A stretch of DNA of 64,000 bases from Hyalella azteca (Eukaryota; Arthropoda; Malacostraca; Amphipoda; Hyalellidae): NCBI RefSeq assembly GCF_000764305.2, contig NW_025945688.1, positions 80,622 to 144,621 of the forward strand, in the 5' to 3' direction. Under the pieces are notes generated by a model. That model saw only the letters and a list, made by a program, of their open reading frames with translations, did no database searches and was not told the origin of the DNA. Position 1 is the stretch's first letter. Each line of letters opens with the position of its first letter. Shown here one piece after another: positions 51,486 through 63,906 of this stretch. Both the position numbers and the translations under genes were made by a program.

Positions 51486-51576
51486 TATAAGAGAAAACAT
51501 ATCTGAGTCCAGCTCCATTGTCAGTTCAAAAACCTAGAAATCACTGGAGCTGGACTCCGAAACGTTTTTTCTTATA
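51486..51576. mobile_element. Short MITE (~91 bp) with ~33-bp inverted ends
   Basis: The left arm TATAAGAGAAAACATATCTG... and right arm ...CGTTTTTTCTTATA pair over about 33 bp with a few mismatches and share the GAGTCCAGCTCCA core. The bases at both ends read TATA, so a TA target site is possible. A partial copy lies at 29079-29135. Confidence 0.65.
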
Positions 51577-52159
51577 ATGCAAACGTGGGTTTTTTGTCTA
51601 TTTTCTTTGCTATACATTTTTGGTGAATTTGCGATTTAAGAAATCAAGTGATCTTAATAGCAGAGAATCTATTCGACTACACTGTACCACCTAAGTGATA
51701 ACATGTCAAATTAAATGCAAATTCATATAAACTTTCTCCGTTCTCATTTAAACGTAAGAAAATTGTAAAACCTTAGAGTCGCCAGCATGAAAATTCACTC
51801 ATTAGAAATGTATCAGTGCGCTAGTTCCATCCCCGTTGGTCTAAAAATATTTGAATTAGCAGAACAATCAATCTTGATGTTGAATTTTCACATTTGCGAT
51901 ATGTTCCATCGACAGAACGACAGACCACGATGATGAACAACACCGATTTGCAAGAACACAATTGTTGAACAAAAACAAATTCAAAGAACACAAAAAACTG
52001 TTCCAACTCCCAAAAGAAATCAAATCCTTTGTCGTATAATTCCCATAGTTATTAAACCGTGTCCTTAATGAGCAGCTATCCTCTTCCGTCTCAACAATTG
52101 ATGAAATCAAAATTGTAATACATGCGTAACCTGCAAATCATCAATAATCATCCTTATTC

Positions 52160-52620
52160 GCAGGGGCATATAGATCTCGCCAGGAGGAGGGCGCTACACA
52201 TCACTTAACACGGCCACGTGCCGGCCACTACTGAAGGAGGTGCGGGTGCCCACGCAGCAGCGGCGGGCACTGCAGGCGCTTGCACTACGAGCGGCTGACG
52301 CGACCTCGAGCTCCGGCGCACACCTTCACCGAGGCAGCGATTGGCGCGTTTGCACCGCCGCACGCGCTGCGTCTATCCTTAGGAAAACTGACGTTGAAAC
52401 AACGTTGATTTCAGGTTGATTTAAGTAAAAAACGTTTAATAATCAATAATATTTCAATATTAGTTGTTTGGCGGGTAATGACGTACAGGGTGTGTAGAGT
52501 AACGTGTATGGTGAGCATCAGGATGACATGCACCTATGGGGTGTGTACGCATAGTGATGTTCAGGGTGAGTGGAGCGAGTGTTAGAGTGACGTTCAGCCT
52601 GGGCTTGTGTTTAGTGACGT
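52160..52620. other. GC-rich patch followed by a degenerate GTG-rich repeat
   Basis: 52165-52380 is about 60% G+C with many CpGs, in sharp contrast to its AT-rich surroundings. It has no long frame or recognisable exon. It is followed to about 52620 by diverged units with GTGACGTTCAGGGTGAGTG. It could be an unmethylated regulatory island or a decayed repeat. The Tyr/His-rich gene starts 2.0 kb further on. Confidence 0.4.
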
Positions 52621-54414
52621 GCAGGGTGAGCAAAAATATTCCGTCTCGCTTTAAGAAAAGACGTGAATATTGTATGAAATGGTGAATGTGTCGTGTGATG
52701 TACCACGTCATCGCTGCCTGAAATGAAACGTGGCGCGAGAGCGAGATTTTCAATTACTTTCATAAGACTAAGCTCGATTTGGAATACATCGAGAAAATGT
52801 TTACGGCCTTCATCTATAAGAAGTAGTTCAAAAATTTAATATTATAACAATAAGCCATTGTCATCGCCCACGTAAAACTTAATGTAAGAATATCAATGTC
52901 CTCGGCATTATTGTTACGCCCGATTCTTCTTATTGTATTGTATTAGAAGAAGGTCATATAAAGGAACAGCTATCTCATTAATGTAAAAATTCCAGTAAAT
53001 TTTTCCATGCCCGTCGAATGATCAACTAATTTACTTCAATTATTCCCACTTTTCCAAGAACTCCTCCTGTATCGTTAAAGAACAAGAGCAGTTGTCGGAC
53101 TTTCGAAATAAGTGCTTGCGTAACACGGAAGGACTGCGCTAGAAGCTGCCGGCGCTCACTGCGCGCTGCGGAAGCTAGCGAGTTGCAAGTTCCGTCGTGG
53201 TAAATCTATCGACCTAGTCACTAATTGCTTGGAAATCTATAGCCCTTCGGCAATGTTAACACTAACAATTGCTATCATGAACGTCATTCTGAAGCTTTGA
53301 GACCGACATGCTGCTAGCTTCATATGGCCTGACCGAAATAAAGAATATTTCTGAAAAGAATATAAATCCTATATTTTCATGATCTTTTTTTAACATTTCA
53401 ACAAGAACATACAAGAAATTACTCCTGCGTTTTAGCGTTAATCACTGAAGCAAAACATATTTATTTACATAGGTTCAGAATATTTTTTAAGTTTGGTGAA
53501 AATAGAATAGGGATATTTCCACCATTACAAAAGCCAAATTTCATGCCTGGGAAAAAAATAACTTGCAACAAATTTCTCGCAGATTGATATAAAAAATCCA
53601 GGCTCCTTTTTAATACTTTCATTATTTAAAGAACAGCGTAATAATCAAGAGAAATAATTTTAGGCATTACGCGTTGCATGGTTAGTACATGACGATAATT
53701 GTGTCCTTTAAATGTGCAATAAAAAAAAAGATTGGGTAAGGTAAAGTGCGCCGGCTTTCTAACAATATCGTTGCCTGATCATGAATGACGTAAATTTACA
53801 ATAAGAATGAAAAAGTACTTCGACTTTAAGCCCCCAAAAGTTGTCCGTATGCCGCATGACGTCTTTCTGCTAATTAGTTTCGAGGAGCTAGACAGAGGGT
53901 AACAACTTCTGCTTTTACTCCTAATGAAGCGTTCACGAGACCTATAAACCAGGCGGACTTTCTTCACACCGCTTCAGTTGCTATGAAACTTCCTTCAAGT
54001 GTGTGCTAATTTTTTGAGCGTTTACACTGTACAAGCGAATCACAGGATTTTTGTCTCTAACTTACCTCAAATATGACAACACCTACAAAGTGACGACGTC
54101 TATAATTCAAAATGCGATTTATGTGAAGTTATTTTTCTCGTTAAGATTGATTGAGTTCCAAGTCCAACTCAATATATAAGGCTCAAAACCAATAAAATTA
54201 ATGGCTAAAGTACATTACTAACTGCAAAACAATTATAAATCTACTGGTAGTTGCCTATGTTGATACTAAAGTTCTCGAAGCAAGTAAAATATGTCCCATT
54301 TCAATAATATTTAAAAATTAGCAAGCTAACGGGACTCAGGAATAGCAATATCATACAATTTAACTTTTCATAGCAACGCATTTCGTACTTTTTCAAGTGC
54401 TAAGGAGCACAGGA

Positions 54415-57400
54415 ATGAACAACTTAGTTATGCGGCTCTCGAAAAGGAACATGTCAATCAGGAGTGATTGGTCACTCCAAGCCGCTTCTGGAGTCGTTCT
54501 CATTTATGCAGGTAAATGCAATTCACGATTCAGTGAATAAATTATATAGACTTCATATTATTGAATAATGTATACAATTTCTCTCACTCTTATAACGGTT
54601 AGGCCGATAGAAGATCATGAAAGATCTGTTTAAATAGCTTAAATTACGCAAAAAACTTCACATTTATAAATTTTGAGGCAAATCGGACTTTTACGCCTTA
54701 CGGAGAGACAGAAATGTTAATAACCACGCTTATCTGACAATATATTCTTCATGCAGGGTAGTTCAGCGCTTGCGAGCTCGATACTCCCTTTGAGTTTAGA
54801 ATCCCGTTATCCCAAGTCCTGTCAGTCCTGTTTTCCCTAATACCATTAAAAATAATATAGCTTATCGATACTAATTAAAAAAATAACTTTTCAAACGCAT
54901 ATCATACATAGAAAATATAACTCTCATTTGACTCTCCATCAAAAAGAAATTTTGTGCCATTTGAATTAAAATTACAAATAGTAATTTCCATAACGTAATT
55001 AATTTATAGTTACTTTTTATTAACTATAATAAAAATTTTCAGTTAAGTATAATCCAGTTCAATAAGAAATGGAATTTCGTATGCGTCAGTTGTGACGCTG
55101 GAAAATCTTTCCTGAGTATTTCGCCTAGGGGTTACTGTCGAATTCTCAATTATTGTGTTGCAGTTTTGACAACGGTGGCAGCTGCACCTCCTTCATCGTC
55201 AGTAGTACAAGATACAGAAGTTCTCGAAGATGCAGTTGTGGTAGATCGTGAAGAACCTCTAAAGGCAGTCGAATCCCTCCAAGCTCCAGTTTACGTCACC
55301 ATTATTCAACGCCATAAACAGGCCGACATCTTTAAGCCGACTGATAACTCCAAAGAATACCATCATTCAGACCCCTACCCGGAATCACTCACGTACGGGG
55401 ATCTGTATCATAAGAAACCTAATTACTACGAAGAGCTCCCAGTGAAATCTTATAATAAGGTTTATTCTAAGACAGTTCACAGTGATCCATATTCTCAACC
55501 CCAAACTATCAATAACGATAAATACGACACAGGAAAACCTCATTCGCTGTACCATTCCTTGTACCATCCTTACGATTCTCCGAAATCTACTGTTAGCGAC
55601 GCGGAATATGAACACGCTTACGTAAAAGCGAAATCCCATTACGCCAAAGACTCTTATTATAAAGAACCTGAATATAATTCTCATGTACCGATATATTCTA
55701 TCTCTCACGAACCGATAAGCATCCCAGTTTATGAACATGCTCATGAGTTTGTTCATCCAAGTTATAATCATCACGATTACAAATTCAAAAAGGGTAACTA
55801 TGAAGAAGTATCCGAACATGACTCGCACGGAATTCAATATAGGTACGCACCTCAACTTGACTATCATAAACATGAAAAGTCCGACGTCTCAGACACCTAC
55901 GACGACCGAAAGCAATCTTATCCTAAGTCGTTCACATTCTTGAAATCTCCAGGTTATGACTACGTTTCCAAGCCTCGCCAAGAAATTCGCTCAGAAATAA
56001 AATACATCGAACCCACAATAAAGCCTCTTCATTCGAAAACTCATGAGACAGAGCATCACACCTCTGATTTGGATGAACTCATTCATGATTCCATTTTCTC
56101 ACCATTCGCTGCAAAAGACGCGTCGACTTCAGCGCCAGGGAAGAGAATCAGAGACGCTTCCAACCCCAAAACTGGACTTAACGATTATGATGTTCAATTA
56201 TTAGTTGATCCAAAGCATGGAAACAAGGTTTACCGTCTTCCTCAGATTCACCAAGATTCTTTAATGACCCAGTTGTACGGTATTCGGCATCCCCGTTTAG
56301 CCCAGTATTACTCCCCGTCGCCGATTCACTCTCCACATACAATAGTTTCCAGCAAGCCAATAACCCAATCCTTTGAAAACACCGCTCTACATCACATTGA
56401 ACCAAACTTTACATACAAGGCGTCCCCTGAAATTCATCACGGATTGGTGCCCAAGTACGAAAACCAAGACTACACACCCACCCCGAGGAGAGCTCGTAGC
56501 CATGTGCAAACTCCAGCACTACATGCCGACGACCTTGCCTACAAGGAGTATCAGGATCTCAGTGTTGCCCGCCTTCCGGCTGTAAGTAAAATAAGAATTT
56601 CCTCGACTCATGGTACTTTTAGTTCACACGACTCAATGAGTGAATTTCGAAGTAAAAAGTCTCTCAAAAGCATTCAATATAAAAAGCATTTTGAAGAATC
56701 TAGAGAGGGCAGTAAGAATTCAAGAAGAGTCGATTCATCGAATTTGCCGATGAGCTTTGTTATTCAAAATTTGGGCTATCCAGTATTTGCAAGCCCTCAT
56801 TCGTTACAGATGAAAAAGAGTGAGGAGATGACGAATAACTTCCGTCCGGGCTTGACTCTCTCCTTTCCTTTTCCTGCAGTATCGGCGGCGAAGAAGGCGA
56901 GGAGACCTGAAGGAATCAACCTGAGCGAGAATTGGAAGCACAGTTTTGAGCTCCTAACATCGGCTGAAGGGACAAGCGGGCGGAAAGGTCCGAACAACAC
57001 CGATGCAAACCTAACTTCGCCAATGAATACCTTCAGTACGACAAATTCGAATGTTAATGACTATCAAAATACTACAAACGAACCTTCCACATGGCAATAT
57101 GTAGAAAAAATGCTGCGTGTTATCAAACTCAGCTCAGCAGAAAGTAAACACACAAATAAAACGTTCTCTGAATCTCTTTTACAGCAAGTATCTTCATTAC
57201 TTGAAAATAACCGTTCACTATTTACAAATAACAAAAATATTCTGCATCCAATTTTCATTATCTTAGAAAATCACGGAGACAAACGTCAGCCATCACCTGA
57301 GACTTCTGTTCAGCAGTCAGCACAAACTCGTGACAGTTTTTCCAAGACCGTACTCCCTACCACACCAACCGACCAAATGTTAAGTGAACTAATGAAACTA

Positions 57401-58222
57401 CACAACTTGAGCCTGACATCTTTTGGACCCTCAAACGATACAGTAAAAAACTCGAATCCTTTGGTAGCAAATTTTGAGACGGCCAAATTACCTTCGCATA
57501 AGCAAAGTTCAGGTATAAAGTTCCCGGATAACGCGCATTCTGCTAATTCTCACAGCAAATACGGCAAATCAAACAAACTAATTCAACTCTTACTACGACC
57601 GTGGGATAAAAATGTTAATTCTGTCCAGAAAGCTTCACCCACTAGTACTAATGAACAAACAGAATTATCTGATCAAGGACGAACCATTAGTTCGTTCTTC
57701 TCTTTACCTGATGCCACGATGAATCAACGTCAGAACAACATGTACAATAACGTTATTAAATCTGCTGTTACTCAAGATCTAAACAATTTCTCGCTTTTAA
57801 ATTTGAAAGACGTTGCTCGAACGTCTATTCTTCCTTACTCTGCTTCTCAATATCTTATGCCTGCATCCACTCTTCACTTCGGTTACGATACTAATTTAAA
57901 ATTTAATGATATTGGTCACGCTACAACAGAGGCGTCTCCTTTCGGCGTTCAATCAGAACCTTCCATGCCTATTGCACCACACCCTCTCAAGATGCAGAAC
58001 ACATTTCCACATCAGACTGTTCATGCAGAAACCAACCATCGTCTTACCGCTCAGTCACCAAGCCCTCTTCAAAATAACGAAAGGATCGGTAACGATGTTC
58101 TGTCACACGCCGCCGGATGTGGCTGTGGCGTCATGCAAGTGGTAGAGCCTAGGAGGAAATTTGCTCCGAGGTTTGTGAATGCTACTGATGTAGTGCAACG
58201 ACTACTAGAAAGTGACGACTAA
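54415..58222 (+). CDS. Secreted Tyr/His-rich, nearly cysteine-free protein, function unknown (2 exons, 1051 aa)
   Basis: Exon 1, 54415-54511, starts at the first ATG after an in-frame stop at 54361. It ends ATT TAT GCA G|GTAAAT and joins exon 2 (55164-58222, acceptor GTGTTGCAG) in phase 1. The join creates one hydrophobic signal segment, AASGVVLIYAVLTTVAAA, encoded half by each exon, which supports the model. Residues ~95-350 are rich in Tyr, His, Ser, Pro and Lys (SLYHSLYHPYDSP, YEHAHEFVHPSYNHHDY), as in cuticle or other extracellular-matrix proteins. A basic GKRIR site follows at ~358. The rest is Ser/Asn/Gln-rich with several N-x-S/T sites. The only cysteines are the pair in AGCGCGV near residue 1018, before a conserved-looking tail ending ATDVVQRLLESDD. 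No enzyme domain is visible. Later Mets in exon 1 (54430, 54451) are alternative starts. Confidence 0.87.
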
Positions 58223-58225
58223 AGC

Positions 58226-59679
58226 ATGCTTCGAACTACGCAGACCCTTTCACACGCAAGAATATCGAGCGTTTTCTCTTTGACTGTTAACTCAAATACA
58301 GCCATGCTTTATAAATGTCAGCAAATTTCAGTCAATTACTACTTTAATACTCTGCAATAAGTTAGTTGACTCAGCTGCCTCAATGAATTGAGGCAAATCC
58401 TCGTTGGAGTTATTCCTAAATTTAGTGTTATAAATACAATATCTATGTGATTGTTTGATATGTTACGACTTAAAAAAGAAAAGTTTGATTACATGTAAGA
58501 AGTTATTTAGTTATGTCGATAAGACATTAAGTGTCTGATCGCTTCTTTATTATTTGAATGCTTTTTTTCCAGTTTTAACAACATGTTTCAGTCCTTTTTA
58601 GCTGCAATCATCCTTCCTAGAAAGACTGCAAGTCATTTTGTGCTCTTGAAAAATAATCATAAGTAATTGTGAAACTAAGCCGCTTTTTTAGTCGAAAGAT
58701 AATTACAACTTCTTACGTGTTGAATATGCCAAATGATTCTACGCGATTCAACGAACGTGAGACACGAAAAATACCACTGTGAAGTGTGTAAGATCGATCG
58801 CGTTTGGACGAGTGTTTAGATACTTGTTCTGCCCTTTATTCTTGAGCTCATACTCGTCGACGTCGAGTATATTTTTGATGCTCTTTCGATATTCTGTGAT
58901 TGTATAGTGGAAACGTGGATAAATTTCATCTTCAATGTGTCCATTTAACACTTTTTTTACGAATATATAAATGCTTTTTTAATGCTATCCGAATGCCTGA
59001 CGAGTTACTAGCTTTAGATAGAGCTAAACATGTTTTCCATAGTCATACCAAAATAAATGCTTTTACTCATGGGACAGAAAAAATACCACTGTTATATTAA
59101 TCACTGAAATATACAAGAATAGCAAAATACTATAAACTATAAGGGCAGAATGTCGGATTAACGGTACATACTGTATACTGGAACCATTCATAATTCGAAC
59201 TGAGCAAAAGATACGAATTGATCTTTAACACAAAAAATGACACTGAATTGAATACTATCCAGTGAATTGTTCCGGTTCCGAGTGTACTGCCGATTCAACA
59301 TCATGCAACCATAGGTTTCCTATAATATTATTCTCGCAGATAATTTTCTTAATTTCAAAAATTTTATACATATCATTTCGTGCAAATTTTCTTGAATGTT
59401 ATGTATATTTTATGTTGAACATTTTTCTTAAACTGAACTACTTTGAAATTTTATTCTGATGAGTAATATTATTACATGATGTTTATGAAATGCTAAAAAT
59501 ATCATGGAATATGCCTATACATAATGAAAATGCTCATAATAACGCAAATGACGACAAAGGCTCAGCTAGTACTAAAAATACTTGACTTTCGTACACTCAT
59601 GTACACTCAAAATAAGGCTCACAAATGCCTTGAAAAAACTGGAGAACAAACGGCTCTAATATGTGATTATGCCAGTTAA
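58226..59679. other. 3' UTR and intergenic sequence after the Tyr/His-rich gene
   Basis: AT-rich, no supported gene. A possible distal AATAAA for the upstream gene is at 59052-59057, 830 nt after the stop. No nearer canonical hexamer was noticed. Confidence 0.45.
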
Positions 59680-60488
59680 ATACGAGGCTAAGACTTGTTA
59701 TTTTCCTTTTATGGCGTCTGACACAACTGACTATTTCAGTGGTGAACAATGTCGCACAGAAGTGAACCCAGAAGCCCAAAGAAGCGGCAAAGCCACAAGT
59801 GATGGTGAATTTATGGATGCAGTTTTTGGAGAGATTTTTCGTGCATATGACCCTACTTAACATTTTTTCCATTGCAACATAAATCTAGAAGACCTCAAAT
59901 GTTGAGCAAAAAGCTGAAATTGTTCATATCTATATTTTTCTTCTTTTTTTTTATCAACATCGAAAATCACATAATTATAATTTTAAGAAAAAGGGAAAGA
60001 GCTAGTTTCAGGCATTACGATAAAATATTACTTTTACAGTCATATTCTTGATAATATTTAATATCAATATAATTTGAAATAATAATTAATCAATATTATA
60101 TTTATTTATCATTTTACTTATTAAATAAAATAAATATTAGCAATATATTCTACGACAATATTGCTCATACAAAACATCTAACATGAACAATGGACATATT
60201 CAGGTGGTAATAATTATTACCTCAAAACTATAATGAAATACTCACTATTAAATTAAATTAATCTCAAATTTACGAAATTTTCCCTATGAGGCGAAAAAAT
60301 TCAATAAGACGAACAGGAAATAATTCCAAACGAGAGCATAAATATTGTATTACCAGAGCCACTGAAAAGGCTATCAGTGTCTGATACTATCACACCGCCC
60401 CCACTGTAACAATCACACCGCCCCCACTGTAACAATCACACCGCCCCCACTGTAACAATCATACCGCCACCACTGTAACAATCACACC
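59680..60488 (+). repeat. Dispersed repeat copy B ending in a 23-bp satellite
   Basis: Counterpart of 49351-50277. Its terminal array (60388-60488) has about four units of CCCCCACTGTAACAATCACACCG. An ambiguous base at 60489 follows the array, and the dead LINE starts directly after it, so the array may be collapsed or misassembled here. Confidence 0.85.
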
Positions 60489-60489
60489 N

Positions 60490-63010
60490 TCAACCTAAAA
60501 CCAAGACTCCGGACACCGACTTCAACCTCCAAACCGAATTTTTTGACGATGACGACATGAAACGGCATCAAATATTTACAATGACATAGATCCTGCCATC
60601 ATTCTTATTAACGATCACTCTATCACGGACAAAAACATTCCTCTCAAAATATTCAGTTACAACGTCCATAGCTGCAATAAAGATAACACAATTCACTCCG
60701 GTGCAACCATAGCAGTAAAACGCCATGTCCCATACAAACTACACGACAGCTTTCATACAGACATGCTCGCAATCACAGTAGATACCCAAAAAGAACCCAT
60801 AACAATAGCAGCTACACACATGCCACCCAGTATAGACAATAGCAACTACATTGAGCTCCACAAACTTTTGAATAGGCCCCATCCCATGTATCACTTCGCT
60901 GACATAAACGCGAGACACACTACAATAGGTAACAGCTCCTCCAACCACATAGGAAGACAAGTACACGCACTAATATCCCAATGTAAATGTACCCACATCG
61001 GCCGCTACTTTTCAACCCTCATCACCCACAACAGCACAACATCACCTGAAAGAGTCCAACACAACAATAAAGCATTCAAAACATAACGCCATTACTAAAT
61101 CAGACCACATTCCCATAATAGCCGGGTCGCTAGAAGAAATAAACACATACTTGGATAACTGAAGAAAACACATATAGAAAGACGCCGAAATCTCATTCCC
61201 TACCATAACACACTGCATCATTCTCGACATCAAACCCACCCACGAAACATTATTTATTCAAACACAATACCAACCTACTCTCCACTACATTCACACCCAC
61301 GGTCCATAGCTAGCGCTCAACAGACCACTTATCACCCTGCGTCAACGACTACACACAGCGTACAGACACCTCCAAACACAGACATGGCTGGACCACATTA
61401 GCACATTAAAAACTCAAGCAGATCCCCAATAAATCTGGTCATCCCTAAACGCATGATAGGCACCAACACCTAACAAGCTGTCCCATACCTCAAACACAAC
61501 ATACAACATGGCACACCCGAACAAAAAGTACCCATCTGCTCGCAAACACTGGCAAGGAATGTTCACTCAGGATGACACAAACAATGAAGACTTTGACATC
61601 GAACACGTCCACACCATGCAAGGCCATATCAGCCACAACATAAACCTAATTCAACCATATAATCATGGCGACCTCTCCTGACTCCACCCTGCAGACTTCC
61701 CACCTATCAGTATAACAGAATTATAAAGTACACTAAAACACATCTGGTCCAACAGGCATCCCAACCCTCCAACTCAAATACCTACCCAAAAAGGTGATCC
61801 ACTATCTACTATACATATTAAATCATGTCATTTCCTGCGGTTATTTCTCGGATTCACTGAAATACGCAATCATGAACTTCCTCCTCAAACCCAACACATC
61901 ACAACATCAAGTCCAAAATTACAGACCCATCTCACTATAGAGTATAGATTTGCACGGGAAGCTCTTAGACAAAATTCTCAGCAATAGATTATACGCACAC
62001 CTTTCCATTCACAACATACATAACACAAGGCAACACGGTTTTAGGCAACATAGAGGGACACACACACAGCACTAGCCAGATTCCTCGAAACACTAGTCAC
62101 CCACTTATCACAAAGACACAACACTGACATAGTGCTCCGCGATGTGACCAAAGCCTCTGACAAGGTCTGGCACACCGGACTCCAATTCAAGATCATCCAC
62201 CTTCGCCAAAACATTCTCAAACTACCTTACATAGAGAACAGCATCCATAAGAATAGATTCACATAGGTCTCAACACTACATATCCACACAGGTGTCCCCC
62301 AAGGGGCTTAATTGTATATCTCCCCACACTATACAGCTTCTAGCTTCTACACCCACGACCCCCCACGATTCATACACAAGCAAAGGAAAAGTTTTAGGTT
62401 TACGCTTCACTACACACAGCTTCAGCTCCCAGGTAGCGAAAAGAAAAGTAATGGAACTCATCAATCAACACAATATACATAGATTTTACCACCTCCCACC
62501 CAACATAAAACGCATCTTATACCTCTTCTTTGTCAGATCATCCGTCATTTACCCCCCAATAACGTTACACACTCAATCAAATTTAACCATATCCAAACTG
62601 CAGACTGTACACAACAAAGCCCTCCGATAAAGCAAAAACACTCACTGGTCAGGCATCACATCCTCCCAAACACTACGCGAGCAATGCGGCATTCTTACAA
62701 TGAACACAGTCCTTCATAGCAAGCACGCAAAACTTGGTCCACCTTCAAAACAAATGATCCCAGCTCTTCAACCAACTCACATTCCCCCAAATTAAGTCAT
62801 AGCAAGGCAGCACCGGTTATTCGAAAGCTCCATATTACACGCTTTAGGTACCCCACCTTCATCTCTGTACAAATTACTATACAGTGGACCGTGCTACATC
62901 CGGGCGGCAGATGTTTCCATCACGTCTGGGTGTGGCTGGTCCCAAATCAACCCACATCATCCAATACACTATCACGCTGACGGATTAACGCAACTCACTG
63001 AGAGCGACAC
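60490..63010 (+). mobile_element. Degenerate non-LTR retrotransposon (Jockey/R1-like LINE), inactive
   Basis: Translations in shifting frames give an APE-type endonuclease first (PAIILINDHS, KIFSYNVHSCN, DMLAITVDT, THMPPS, then FADINARHT at about 60590-60920). Reverse-transcriptase motifs follow in order: NYRPISL (about 61916), QHGFRQHRGT (about 62030), SDKVWHTGLQ (about 62155) and HTGVPQGA (about 62285). The C-terminal ILYLFFVRSSVIYPP and LQTVHNKALR come at 62510-62630. Stops and frameshifts are frequent, and the segment that should hold the catalytic YADD box, between GVPQG and KVLGLRF, is missing. The copy cannot be active. 5' and 3' limits are approximate. Confidence 0.85.
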
Positions 63011-63170
63011 ACAGTAGAGAAGAACTACTGTAACCCAAAGACAAAATTTACCCTCTGATTCTCGAGCGACTCACCACCATTTCCATTTCTGGGCCGTCGA
63101 TCCCCGCCAGGGACTTGCCCCTCCCCCCTGGGTCCCACACCAGGCAAGCCCNCACTACACTTCCTTATTC

Positions 63171-63268
63171 GCTTTCGTTCGCAAGTTATACAGATATAGG
63201 AGGAACGACCGGCTTTTCTACCGGCCGGTTCAAAAAAGAGCCGTTCACGTATAGCCATATAACTCGCA
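63171..63268. repeat. ~98-bp imperfect hairpin
   Basis: GCTTTCGTTCGCAAGTTATA at the left pairs with TATAACTCGCAAACGAAGGC at the right (about 17 of 20). An inner GACCGGC...ACCGGCCGGT segment is also self-complementary. Probably a short foldback element or the end of a larger one. An ambiguous base lies nearby at 63152. Confidence 0.6.
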
Positions 63269-63269
63269 A

Positions 63270-63560
63270 ACGAAGGCAAAACGAAAAAAATGTAACGAGC
63301 TAAACATCACCCGTTGTTGAGGTTAGGTATTACAATACTAAATTTCGTTCAAATTTTTTCAGTAGTTTGGAAGAAATTCCTTGATCACTGTGAATTTCGG
63401 CCCGTATTACCATAAAACTATGGCAAAAACAATTGAAGGCAAAATTAAAAAAAATTGTCACGAGCTTTACATTAAGGTTAGGTCCTAATGAATACGTGTA
63501 CCGTGTTTCATCGAGTTAAGTTCATTAGTTTGAGAGATATTCCTTGATCATTGAATTTGA
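63270..63560. repeat. Diverged tandem duplication, ~165-bp unit
   Basis: Two successive segments share CGAGCT...CAT...GAGGTTAGGT, then TTCGTTCAA.../TTCATCGAG..., then TTCCTTGATCA-TGAATTT. The order is the same but divergence is high. No coding frame. Confidence 0.55.
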
Positions 63561-63630
63561 AAAATTGGCCGTGAGACCGCCCGCGAGTCCGGCCGTTAAT
63601 TTGTCGGAGACGAAAACCCAGGAGAGGTTA

Positions 63631-63906
63631 AAAAAATATAACTCAGTACTCACTGTAGTGAGTGACAGAGAGCGTATTTTCTCGTCGACGGACATGGCGA
63701 TCACAATAGTGCATTTTTTCCATAAATGAGAAAATGCGCTAAAAATATAACTCATGTACTCACTGCAGTGAGTGACAGAGAGCTCATTTTCTCGTCGACG
63801 AAAACTTGAGGTTACGGACGGACGGACAGACGGACGGACAGACAGACAGACGGACATAGCGAGCACAATAGTGCATTTTTTCCATAAATGAGAAAATGCG
63901 CTAAAA
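63631..63906. repeat. Two tandem copies of the palindromic repeat seen upstream of the lipocalin
   Basis: Copy 1 (63631-63741) and copy 2 (63742-63906) each have the CACTG(C/T)AGTGAGTGACAGAGAG core, the TCGTCGACG palindrome and the closing GAGAAAATGCGCTAAAAA. The ACTCACTGCAGTGAGT palindrome is perfect at 63758-63773. Copy 2 also carries a (CGGA)n/(CAGA)n expansion at about 63815-63855. The open frame across the region on the minus strand is a by-product. Confidence 0.8.

Larger units (their letters stand above)
41463..54414. other. Intergenic region, no gene recognised
   Basis: Thirteen kilobases between the divergently transcribed sphingomyelinase and the Tyr/His-rich protein gene. A minus-strand frame of 115 codons at 41886-42233 and others are open but lack family similarity I recognise and phase-matched partners. 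Repeats described separately occur at 44535-44895, 49351-50277 and 51486-51576, and a GC-rich patch at 52160-52380. Confidence 0.45.

Noticed and set aside
55385..55873. Minus-strand 162-codon frame
   Set aside because: Antisense shadow of the Tyr/His-rich exon; hydrophobic composition arises from the complement of Tyr/His/Lys codons.
63525..63866. 113-codon minus-strand frame
   Set aside because: Crosses the two palindromic repeats and a simple CGGA/CAGA tract; repeat-derived.
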